Positions 27,813-34,938 of a stretch of 46,705 nt of DNA are shown here, in pieces; within the stretch, counting starts at the first letter, position 1, and every line of letters begins with the position of its first letter. This DNA is from Sanguibacter inulinus (GTDB lineage Bacteria > Actinomycetota > Actinomycetes > Actinomycetales > Cellulomonadaceae): positions 1 through 46,705 of the forward strand of contig NZ_JACBYE010000035.1 in the NCBI RefSeq assembly GCF_013415325.1. The letters are read 5' to 3'. The translations under genes were made by a program, and so were the position numbers. Under the pieces are notes generated by a model. It was not told the DNA's origin, did no database searches, and was given only the letters and a program-made list of their open reading frames with translations.

Positions 27813-28774
27813 CCACGAAGTCCCCACCCCGGAGCGCGCAGACGCGCCCGGTGCGACGTCCCGCAGGCTTCCGGCAGACGCTGAGGCGTGCTCGGCGGAG
27901 CTGGCAGTTATACGTATTACTAGCCCCAGCGCTGCTCTCGGTCCTCGTCTTTAAGTACTGGCCGATGTACGGCGCCCAGATCGCCTTCCGCAACTACAAC
28001 CCGGCCGACGGCTTCTCCGGGAGCCCGTGGGTCGGTCTCGAGCACTTCGAGCGCTTCATCAGCTCGTTCCAGTTCGAGAGGCTCCTGGCCAACACCCTCA
28101 CGGTCAACGCCCTCGGGCTGCTCATCGCCTTCCCGGTGCCGATCATCCTCGCGCTTATCGTCAACCAGCTGCAGAGCGACAGGTTCAAGAAGTTCACGCA
28201 GACGGTCCTGTACTCGCCGTCGTTCATCTCGGTCGTCGTGGTCGTCGGAATGATCCACCTGCTGTTCTCGCCCCAGTCGGGGATCGTCAACAACGCGATC
28301 GTCGCCCTCGGCGGAGACCCGATCTTCTTCATGGGGTCGCCCGACTGGTTCCGGCCCCTGTACATCGGGTCGGACATCTGGCAGAACGCCGGCTTCTCGA
28401 TGATCGTCTACCTCGCGGCGCTCACCGCGATCGACCCCTCGCTGCACGAGGCGGCCCGGGTCGACGGCGCCGACAGGTGGCAACGGATCCGGCACATCGA
28501 CATCCCCGGGATCCTCCCGGTCGTGACGATCTTGTTCATCCTGGCGATCGGCAACCTCTTCAACCTCGGGTTCGAGAAGGTCCTGCTCATGCAGACCGAC
28601 CTCAACCTGCCGACCTCCGAGGTGATCCAGACCTACGTGTACAAGGCAGGTCTGCAGCAGGCGCAGTTCAGCTATTCGGCCGCGATCGGCCTGTTCAACT
28701 CCCTGATCAACCTCGTCCTGCTCCTGACGTTCAACCGGATCGCCAGGCGCGCAGGCCAATCGAGCCTCTGGTGA
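27809..28774 (+). CDS. CUT1 sugar ABC transporter permease (LplB/COG4209-like)
   Basis: A 321-residue inner-membrane permease, co-translated with the LacI gene (ATGA). The first helix (about 33-55) is followed by FKYWPMYGAQIAFRNYNPADGF, a segment typical of the LplB/YteP group. The cytoplasmic EAA loop, EAARVDGADRWQRIRHIDIPGI, starts near residue 214. About six helices are present. Codons 34-38 (27908-27922) are TTA TAC GTA TTA CTA, remarkably A/T-rich for this genome and containing the palindrome ATACGTAT. The protein forms a heterodimer with the next permease. Confidence 0.93.
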   Translation: MTTKSPPRSAQTRPVRRPAGFRQTLRRARRSWQLYVLLAPALLSVLVFKYWPMYGAQIAFRNYNPADGFSGSPWVGLEHFERFISSFQFERLLANTLTVNALGLLIAFPVPIILALIVNQLQSDRFKKFTQTVLYSPSFISVVVVVGMIHLLFSPQSGIVNNAIVALGGDPIFFMGSPDWFRPLYIGSDIWQNAGFSMIVYLAALTAIDPSLHEAARVDGADRWQRIRHIDIPGILPVVTILFILAIGNLFNLGFEKVLLMQTDLNLPTSEVIQTYVYKAGLQQAQFSYSAAIGLFNSLINLVLLLTFNRIARRAGQSSLW

Positions 28775-28781
28775 TGACGCC

Positions 28782-29759
28782 ATGACCCACACGATCTCTC
28801 CGACGAGCCCTGCCACCGATGCAGGCTCGAACCCGCCGCCGCGTCAGCCTCGCAGGCTGCCACCCCTGCGGTCCTTCAGGGAACGCTTCGGCGACCCCGC
28901 GTTCACCGTCGTCTCGATCGGCACGCTGCTGGTCGCGATCGCCGTGATCCTCTACCCGCTCTACTTCATCGTCATCGCCTCGTTCAGCGAGCCCTCGGCG
29001 ATCCTCAACGGTCAGGTGTGGCTCTGGCCGAAGGGCTTCACGGTCGAGGGGTACCAGCGGATCTTCGCCGACCCGGCGATCCTGAGGGGCTTCGCCAACT
29101 CGGTCCTGTACACGGTCCTGGGCACCACGATCAGCGTGGTCCTCATCTTGTGCGGCGCCTACGCGCTGTCCCGCAGGGACCTCTTCGGCCGCAAGGTGAT
29201 CATGATGGTCTTCATCGCCACGATGTTCATCGACGGCGGTCTCATCGCCCGGTACCTCGTGGTCCGCGACCTCGGCATGCTCGACACGATCTGGGCCGTG
29301 GTGCTGCCTGGTTCCGTCGGGGTGTGGAACCTCATCATCGCCCGGGCGTTCTTCGAGAACAACGTCCCCGGCGAGCTGCGCGAGGCCGCCCAGCTGGACG
29401 GTGCCAACGACTTCAGGTTCTTCTTCCAGATCGTCCTGGCGCTGTCGAAGCCGCTGATCTTCCTCATGATCATGATCCACCTCGTGGCGAACTGGAACGC
29501 GTTCTTCGACGCCCTCATCTACCTCGATGACGAGAGCAAGTACCCCTTGCAGCTGGTGCTGAGGAATGTCCTCATCCAGTCCGAGGTGACCTCCGCCGGA
29601 GGCACCGCCGGCCTCGACTCCTACGCCGCTGCACAACGCCTCGGCGAGCTGATCAAGTACGGGATGATCGTGATCTCGAGCATCCCTCTCCTGGTCGTGC
29701 TGCCGTTCATGCAGAAGCACTTCACCAAGGGCGCCCTGCTCGGCGCTGTGAAGAGCTGA
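28782..29759 (+). CDS. CUT1 sugar ABC transporter permease (COG0395-like)
   Basis: A 325-residue permease starting 7 bases after the previous stop. A Pro-rich cytoplasmic N-terminus of about 40 residues precedes six helices. The EAA loop is EAAQLDGANDFRFFFQIVLAL, starting near residue 201. The C-terminus has the usual PLLVVLPFMQKHFTKGALLGAVKS end of the YtcP/LplC group. It pairs with the preceding permease and the lipoprotein encoded downstream. No ATPase gene is in the locus, so a shared MsmK/MsiK-type ATPase must be used. Confidence 0.93.
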   Translation: MTHTISPTSPATDAGSNPPPRQPRRLPPLRSFRERFGDPAFTVVSIGTLLVAIAVILYPLYFIVIASFSEPSAILNGQVWLWPKGFTVEGYQRIFADPAILRGFANSVLYTVLGTTISVVLILCGAYALSRRDLFGRKVIMMVFIATMFIDGGLIARYLVVRDLGMLDTIWAVVLPGSVGVWNLIIARAFFENNVPGELREAAQLDGANDFRFFFQIVLALSKPLIFLMIMIHLVANWNAFFDALIYLDDESKYPLQLVLRNVLIQSEVTSAGGTAGLDSYAAAQRLGELIKYGMIVISSIPLLVVLPFMQKHFTKGALLGAVKS

Positions 29760-29805
29760 TCCGCCCATGCTCCCCCTGATGCGCCGAACCGACAGGAAGA
29801 CCCTC

Positions 29806-31416
29806 ATGAGACACCGCCGTTTCACCACAGTCACCACGCTCACCGTCACCGGGTCGCTGCTGCTGGCCGCCTGCGGAGGAGGGGGTGGCGGAGCCGTCGA
29901 CGACCAGTCGGCCGACGTCGGCCTCAACCTCGAGGGGCTGCCGGTCGTCGACACGAAGATCACGCTGACCTTCGGCGGGACGAAGTCCGCCCTCGCCCCC
30001 GACTACGGCGACATGGAGCTCGTCCAGCAGTGGGAGAAGGACACCAACATCGCGATCGACTGGACCAACCTCCCCGAGCAGGTCTACGCCGAGAAGAAGA
30101 ACCTCATGCTCGCAGGCGACAGCCTGCCCGACGTCCTCTACAACACGGGTCTGAGCGACGCCGAGATCGTCCAGAACGGCAGCAACGGGACGCTGCTGCC
30201 CCTCGAAGACCTCATCGAGGAGTACGCCCCGACGCTCTCTGCGATCCTCGAGGAGCGCCCCGACATCCGGGCGGCGCTCACCGACTCCGAGGGGCACATC
30301 TACACCCTCCCCTCGGTCGAAGAGCTCGGGATCCTGCAGTACCCGAACTTCCTGTACATCAACAAGGCCTGGCTCGACGCCCTCGGGCTGGCGATGCCGA
30401 CGACCGTCGAGGAGTACCACGCGGCCCTCGAGGCCTTCAAGACGCAGGACCCGAACGGCAACGGCAAGGCCGACGAGATCCCGCTGTCCTTCAGGACCGA
30501 CTCGTTCTGCGCCAACCCGCACGACCTCGTCGCAGCCCTCGGCGGCCAGCCGGAGAACAACGACCACCGCATCGTCCGGGACGGGAAGGTGCAGTTCACC
30601 GCGAGCACCGACGAGTACCGCGCCGGGATCGAAGGCCTCTCCGAGTGGTACTCCCAGGGTCTGATCGACCCTGAGTCCTTCTCGCAGGACGACGTGGCCT
30701 ACCTGTCCAAGGGCAAGGCCGAGACCCCGGTCCTCGGGTCGTTCTTCTGGTGGGAGCTCGAGGAGATGGTCGGCGACGACCGCGCCGGCGACTACGCGAT
30801 GCTCGGCGTCCTCGAGGGTGTCGACGGAGAGCGCCTGGCGAGCGTGGCGAACAACCAGGAGATCAGCCGCGGGGCGATGGCGATCACCCGTGCCAACGCC
30901 TACCCGGCAGCGACCATGCGCTGGGCCGACCGTCTCTACGACCCGGTGATGTCCGCGCAGGCCAGCTGGGGCCCGCTCGGCGTGACCCTCGAAGAAGGCG
31001 CCGACGGCATGCTGGTCCAGATCCCTGCCGCCGAGGGCGAGTCCGAGGGCGAGCGACGCCAGAAGGTCGCCCCCGGCGGCCCGAAGATCACCACGGCCGA
31101 GGACTTCGAGACCGTCGTGGCCCCCGAGCCGCGCGCCAAGGTCCGCCAGGACCTCGTCGAGGAGTACTACGCCCCCTACGCGGCCAACGAGGCCTACCCC
31201 CCGGTCCTGCTCTCGACCGACGAGCTCGACCGGACGTCCTTCGTCGTGACCGACATCAACAGCCTGGTGAAGGAGAAGTTCGCCAGCTGGATCGTCGAGG
31301 GCACCGTCGGGGCCGAGTGGGACGGCTATGTCTCGACCCTCGAGTCGATGGGCGTCGACGACGTGACCGCGACCTACCAGCAGGCCTACGACCGCTTCCA
31401 GCAGGGCGGCGCCTGA
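29806..31416 (+). CDS. Sugar-binding lipoprotein of the CUT1 transporter
   Basis: A 536-residue extracellular solute-binding protein (LplA-type, COG1653). The ATG at 29806 is preferred over one at 29767 because AGGAAG lies 9 bases upstream and the resulting N-terminus (MRHRRFTTV) is a good lipoprotein signal, with lipobox LLAAC and Cys23 followed by a Gly run. The mature part has the usual pattern of this large family (LMLAGDSLPDVLYNTGLSDAEI; PSVEELGILQYPNFLYINKAWLD is split here as two adjoining motifs). It should deliver oligosaccharide to the two permeases. It precedes the GH32 gene by 89 bases, with a hairpin between. Confidence 0.92.
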   Translation: MRHRRFTTVTTLTVTGSLLLAACGGGGGGAVDDQSADVGLNLEGLPVVDTKITLTFGGTKSALAPDYGDMELVQQWEKDTNIAIDWTNLPEQVYAEKKNLMLAGDSLPDVLYNTGLSDAEIVQNGSNGTLLPLEDLIEEYAPTLSAILEERPDIRAALTDSEGHIYTLPSVEELGILQYPNFLYINKAWLDALGLAMPTTVEEYHAALEAFKTQDPNGNGKADEIPLSFRTDSFCANPHDLVAALGGQPENNDHRIVRDGKVQFTASTDEYRAGIEGLSEWYSQGLIDPESFSQDDVAYLSKGKAETPVLGSFFWWELEEMVGDDRAGDYAMLGVLEGVDGERLASVANNQEISRGAMAITRANAYPAATMRWADRLYDPVMSAQASWGPLGVTLEEGADGMLVQIPAAEGESEGERRQKVAPGGPKITTAEDFETVVAPEPRAKVRQDLVEEYYAPYAANEAYPPVLLSTDELDRTSFVVTDINSLVKEKFASWIVEGTVGAEWDGYVSTLESMGVDDVTATYQQAYDRFQQGGA

Positions 31417-31421
31417 CCACC

Positions 31422-31454
31422 GAGCCGGAGCGGGCGCACCGCCCGCTCCGGCTC
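31422..31454 (+). terminator. Intercistronic hairpin between the binding protein gene and the GH32 gene
   Basis: A perfect 14-bp stem (arms 31422-31435 and 31441-31454, 5-base loop) begins 6 bases after the binding-protein stop and ends 51 bases before the GH32 start. It is probably a partial terminator or a 3'-end stabiliser that keeps binding-protein mRNA above GH32 mRNA. Confidence 0.7.
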
Positions 31455-31505
31455 CGGCCGCCCCCTCGCAGCACGACGACCCCTCGACTCTTCAGGAGCC
31501 ACACC

Positions 31506-32924
31506 GTGACCTTCCCCCCTCCCTCCACGGGCACAGTCCCCTCGCTGCGTCCCGTCGCCCACTTCACGGCGCGCGACACCTGGCTCAACGACCCCAACGG
31601 TCTGCTGTTCCACGACGGCACCTATCACCTCTTCTTCCAGAACAACCCGCAGGGGTCGACCTGGGGGGAGATCTCGTGGGGGCACGCGACCTCGACCGAC
31701 CTCGTGACCTGGCAGGAGCAGGACGTCGCGATCTGGGCGACCGACGACGAGATGGCCTTCTCGGGCAGCGCCGTCGTCGACAGCCAGAACACCAGCGGGC
31801 TCGCAGGGCCCGGTGAGACGGCCCTCGTGGCGGTCTACACCAGTGCGGCCCGTCCTCGCGCCGGTGCACCGGCGATCCAGTCGCAGTCGCTGGCCTACAG
31901 CGTGGACGCCGGAGCCACCTGGACCAGGTACGCGGGGAACCCGGTCCTGGACATCGGGTCGACCGAGTTCCGCGACCCGAAGGTCTTCTGGTTCGGCGCA
32001 GAGACCGGAGCCGACGGCGGCCCGGGGGAGGGCCACTGGGTGATGGTCGCCGTCGAGGCCGTCGACAGGCGTGCGGTCCTCTACACCTCGCCCGACCTCC
32101 TCTCGTGGACCTACGCGTCGGCCTTCGGCCCGGCGCACGCGACCGGTGGTGTGTGGGAGTGCCCCGACCTCTTCCCGCTCGTCGTGCAGGAGACCGGCGA
32201 GACCCGCTGGGTGCTCGTCGTCAGCCTCAACCCCGGCGGGATCGCCGGAGGATCAGGCTCGCAGTACTTCGTCGGAGACTTCGACGGGACGACCTTCGTC
32301 GCGGAGCGCCTGTCGACCTCGACCGAGCCCGCCGACCACGACTGGCTCGACTACGGCCGTGACTACTACGCCGCGGTCTCCTTCAACCACGTCCCGGACG
32401 GTCGACGCCTGATGGTCGGGTGGGCCAGCAACTGGGAGTACGCCAACGAGACCCCGACAGCCCCGTGGCGCTCAGCGATGTCCCTCGTCCGGGTGGTCGA
32501 CCTCGTACGGGGCGCGGACGGGCGTCACCGGGTGAGGCAGCAGCCGGTCCTCCCGCCGGCGGAGGTCCTCCCGGGCGTCTTCGAGCTCTCCGTGCCCTGC
32601 GGCGTGGGCGACCGGACAGCCCTCGTGCTCACCGGTGACGACGGCGGGTCGGATCGGCTGGTCCTCACGGTCGACGGGGACGAGCGCAGCATCACCTGCG
32701 ACAGGACGCAGAGCGGTGCCGTCGACTTCCACCCGGCCTTCCCCTCGGTCGACTGGGCACCGCTGCCGGTCGGGGCGGACGACGTCGTCGACGTCGTCGT
32801 GGTGGTCGACGCGACTGTCGTCGAGGTCTACGTCGGGGGTGGGCTGGTGACGCTCACCGAGCAGGTGTTCCCGTCGAGCCCCTTCACCCGCCTCGACCGC
32901 GAGGTCCTCAGCACCGCAGGGTAG
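31506..32924 (+). CDS. Glycoside hydrolase family 32 (fructosidase/sucrose hydrolase)
   Basis: A 472-residue enzyme with a GTG start at 31506 and AGGAG 8 bases upstream. The three GH32 catalytic residues are visible: nucleophile Asp29 in TWLNDPNGLLF, Asp157 in the FRDPKVF stabiliser motif, and acid/base Glu218 in VWECPDLFPL. A five-bladed propeller (about 10-340) is followed by the beta-sandwich. There is no signal peptide, so it acts inside the cell on imported sucrose or fructo-oligosaccharides, releasing fructose. It closes the LacI-permease-lipoprotein operon and sets its likely substrate. Inulin- versus levan-type preference cannot be read from the sequence. Confidence 0.94.
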   Translation: MTFPPPSTGTVPSLRPVAHFTARDTWLNDPNGLLFHDGTYHLFFQNNPQGSTWGEISWGHATSTDLVTWQEQDVAIWATDDEMAFSGSAVVDSQNTSGLAGPGETALVAVYTSAARPRAGAPAIQSQSLAYSVDAGATWTRYAGNPVLDIGSTEFRDPKVFWFGAETGADGGPGEGHWVMVAVEAVDRRAVLYTSPDLLSWTYASAFGPAHATGGVWECPDLFPLVVQETGETRWVLVVSLNPGGIAGGSGSQYFVGDFDGTTFVAERLSTSTEPADHDWLDYGRDYYAAVSFNHVPDGRRLMVGWASNWEYANETPTAPWRSAMSLVRVVDLVRGADGRHRVRQQPVLPPAEVLPGVFELSVPCGVGDRTALVLTGDDGGSDRLVLTVDGDERSITCDRTQSGAVDFHPAFPSVDWAPLPVGADDVVDVVVVVDATVVEVYVGGGLVTLTEQVFPSSPFTRLDREVLSTAG

Positions 32925-32970
32925 GTCTGGGGCGATCACGTCGTCGCCGGGTCTGGTGCACGTCTCTGGT

Positions 32971-32989
32971 GACGCCCAGCCAGGGCGTC
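32971..32989. terminator. Small hairpin downstream of the GH32 gene
   Basis: A perfect 7-bp stem (GACGCCC / GGGCGTC, loop AGCCA) starts 46 bases after the GH32 stop. It may be a weak terminator. A TACGGT hexamer right after it (32991-32996) could be a -10 for the DUF4097 gene. Confidence 0.45.
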
Positions 32990-33075
32990 TACGGTGGGAC
33001 GACGAGGTGCACGGACCCGGCCGGGCGCAGAGCCGACGAGCCGACGTGCACCGCCCCGACGACAGGAGTGTGTGC

Positions 33076-33936
33076 ATGCGCAACGAGACCTGGGTCATCG
33101 CGGAGCCGCGGACCCTGACGACCTCTGTGGTGGCCAACGCGGCCGACGCTGCGGCAGCCTTCGGCGAGCAGCCGACCTTCGGCGCCGGGGACGGGCCCGT
33201 GACCCGCGTGGTCGTCTCGCTGACGGGCGGCTCGGTCCGTGTGGAGGCGCACGACAGGGTCGACGTCGAGCTCGACGTCCTCGCGCTGTCCGACCGTCCC
33301 GTCGTCGCCCGGCTGGAGGGGGAGACCTTCTCGGTCTCCTACGACTTCTCGGGTGTCGAGGGCCTGGTCGACAGGGTCAAGAGCTTCTCGGGCAAGGACA
33401 CCGCCGACGTGGTCGTGCGGGTCCCGCGCGCCGCGACGGTCAAGGTCACCACGGCGCGCTCCGACGTGAGCGTGCAGGACGTCGAGGCCCCGGTCACCGT
33501 CACCACGGCGAGCGGCTCGGCCGAGGCTGTCAGCCTCACCGGTCCGTTGTCCCTGACGACGGCCTCCGGACGGGCAGCCGTCACGCAGCACACGGGTCCG
33601 GTCACCGTCCGGACGGTCTCGGGCACGGCGCACGTGGCGGGCACGATCACCCGGGCGGACGTGCAGACCGTCTCGGGCCAGGTCGCCCTCGAGCTGGCCG
33701 GCAGCGCCGGGCACGTGAGCACCAAGACGGTCTCCGGGCGCATCTCGGTGCGGGTCGCCCCCGGCACGGGCATCGACCTCAAGGCGCGCACCGTGACCGG
33801 GACGGCGTCCTTCGACGGCGAGCGGATCACGGGGGAGAACCGCACGGCGCAGATCGTCCGCGCCGAGGCCGGCGCGACGCTCTTCGTCGACGCCAGCACG
33901 GTCTCCGGAGACGTCACCGTCTCGCACACGCTCTGA
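33076..33936 (+). CDS. DUF4097 family beta-strand repeat protein
   Basis: A 286-residue protein with AGGAG about 8 bases before the ATG. From about residue 130 it is built of repeated strands with the turn motif T(A/V)(S/T)G, spaced roughly 17-20 residues (TTASGS, TTASGR, RTVSGT, QTVSGQ, KTVSGR, RTVTGT, STVSGD). This predicts a beta-helix, the DUF4097 fold. No signal peptide or membrane anchor is seen. Related proteins are often encoded with PspC or with small regulators, but none is here. Function unknown; a scaffold or binding role is possible. Confidence 0.85.
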   Translation: MRNETWVIAEPRTLTTSVVANAADAAAAFGEQPTFGAGDGPVTRVVVSLTGGSVRVEAHDRVDVELDVLALSDRPVVARLEGETFSVSYDFSGVEGLVDRVKSFSGKDTADVVVRVPRAATVKVTTARSDVSVQDVEAPVTVTTASGSAEAVSLTGPLSLTTASGRAAVTQHTGPVTVRTVSGTAHVAGTITRADVQTVSGQVALELAGSAGHVSTKTVSGRISVRVAPGTGIDLKARTVTGTASFDGERITGENRTAQIVRAEAGATLFVDASTVSGDVTVSHTL

Positions 33937-34014
33937 CAGCGACAGCGACAGCGAGCGCGGCGGTCGGTGTCAGGTGGTCTGAGCATCCTGCCTGACCGGA
34001 CCAGACGCTCGCAC

Positions 34015-34050
34015 GACGAGAGCCCGCCCCTCAGGGGACGGGCTCTCGTC
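34015..34050 (+). terminator. Terminator after the DUF4097 gene
   Basis: A 16-bp stem with one bulged A (left arm 34015-34030, right arm 34034-34050, loop TCA). It lies between convergent genes and can serve the SGNH-fold gene too. Confidence 0.85.
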
Positions 34051-34136
34051 ATGTGTCACGGCGCTGTGCGACGCGTCGCCGGGTGTGTCACCGATGGGCG
34101 CACGGTGCTCGCCCCCTAGCGGCAGTCCGCGAGCCC

Positions 34137-34757
34137 TCAGGCGCTCGCGTCGTCGTCCGGCAGCCCCAACCAGCCGTACCAGCCCGTGTGCAGGACGAGC
34201 CACGCCATGAGTCCGTAGCCGGCCTGGCCGGGGTACGGGACGCCGTTCGCAGCGATGTCGCCGAGCCACTGCTCGTGGTCGACGAGGGGGGTGAAGGTGT
34301 CCACGTAGGGCACGCGGCGGCGGTTGGCCACGTCCCCGAAGGCCGACGACAGCTCGGCGAGCCGTTCGCGGTCCGCGTCCGCACCGGGGGGCGGGCCGAC
34401 GACGAAGGCCGGGATGCGCCGGGAGTCGGCGACGTCGAGCATGTTCGCGAGGTTGAGGCGGCTGCGGGCGACCGACAGGTCGGCGTCGACGTCAGCGCGG
34501 CCGAGGGCGATCACGAGCCTGTGGTCGACCTCGGGGGCACCTGTCGCCCGACGGTTGAACTCGCCCTCCCAGCGGGCGCTGAGCGCTGTCGTCGTCTCGC
34601 CGGGGACCACGAGCGGGAAGACCATGGTGAGCGCTGGGGAGTGGGTGCGGGCTGTGACCCGGCCCAGCCAGCCGAGGCCCTTCGGGTCCCCGACGCCTGC
34701 GGCGAGCTCGTCTCCGACGACGCAGATGCGGAGCTGGTCCTGGCCTGGCGATGTCAC
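34137..34757 (-). CDS. SGNH/GDSL-fold protein lacking the catalytic residues
   Basis: A 206-residue cytoplasmic protein. The GTG at 34757 is chosen because AGGAG lies 5 bases upstream; an ATG at 34844 would add 29 poorly conserved residues and has no proper ribosome site. The fold is recognisable from the actinobacterial GDSL pattern: VVGDELAAGVGDPKGLGWLGRV, VPGETTTAL, then VDTFTPLVDHEQW and PGQAGYGLMAWLVL. The nucleophile Ser is Glu17 (GDE, not GDS), the block III Asn is replaced (LGRADVD), and the final His of DxxHP is Tyr (GVPYPG). It is probably not a hydrolase despite the usual lipase annotation. Confidence 0.82.
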   Translation of the reverse strand: MTSPGQDQLRICVVGDELAAGVGDPKGLGWLGRVTARTHSPALTMVFPLVVPGETTTALSARWEGEFNRRATGAPEVDHRLVIALGRADVDADLSVARSRLNLANMLDVADSRRIPAFVVGPPPGADADRERLAELSSAFGDVANRRRVPYVDTFTPLVDHEQWLGDIAANGVPYPGQAGYGLMAWLVLHTGWYGWLGLPDDDASA

Positions 34758-34874
34758 GGGTGCTCCTGGTCGTTCGGTGCTGGGGGACGGCGAGGGATGC
34801 CGGGCGTCCGGTCGTGCTGAGCCTGTCACGGCTGCTGAGCCCATTCTCCGTCAGGTCGGCGCGCCAGACGCGGA

Positions 34875-34912
34875 ACGGGCGCCCGCCACGCCTTCGCGTG
34901 TCGTGCGCCCGT
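34875..34912 (-). terminator. Terminator after kgd
   Basis: A two-part stem (outer ACGGGCGC / GCGCCCGT, inner CACGC / GCGTG, loop CTTC) begins 26 bases after the kgd stop on the minus strand. Confidence 0.8.
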
Positions 34913-34938
34913 CCACGTGGAGCGGTCGTGCAGCCGGG

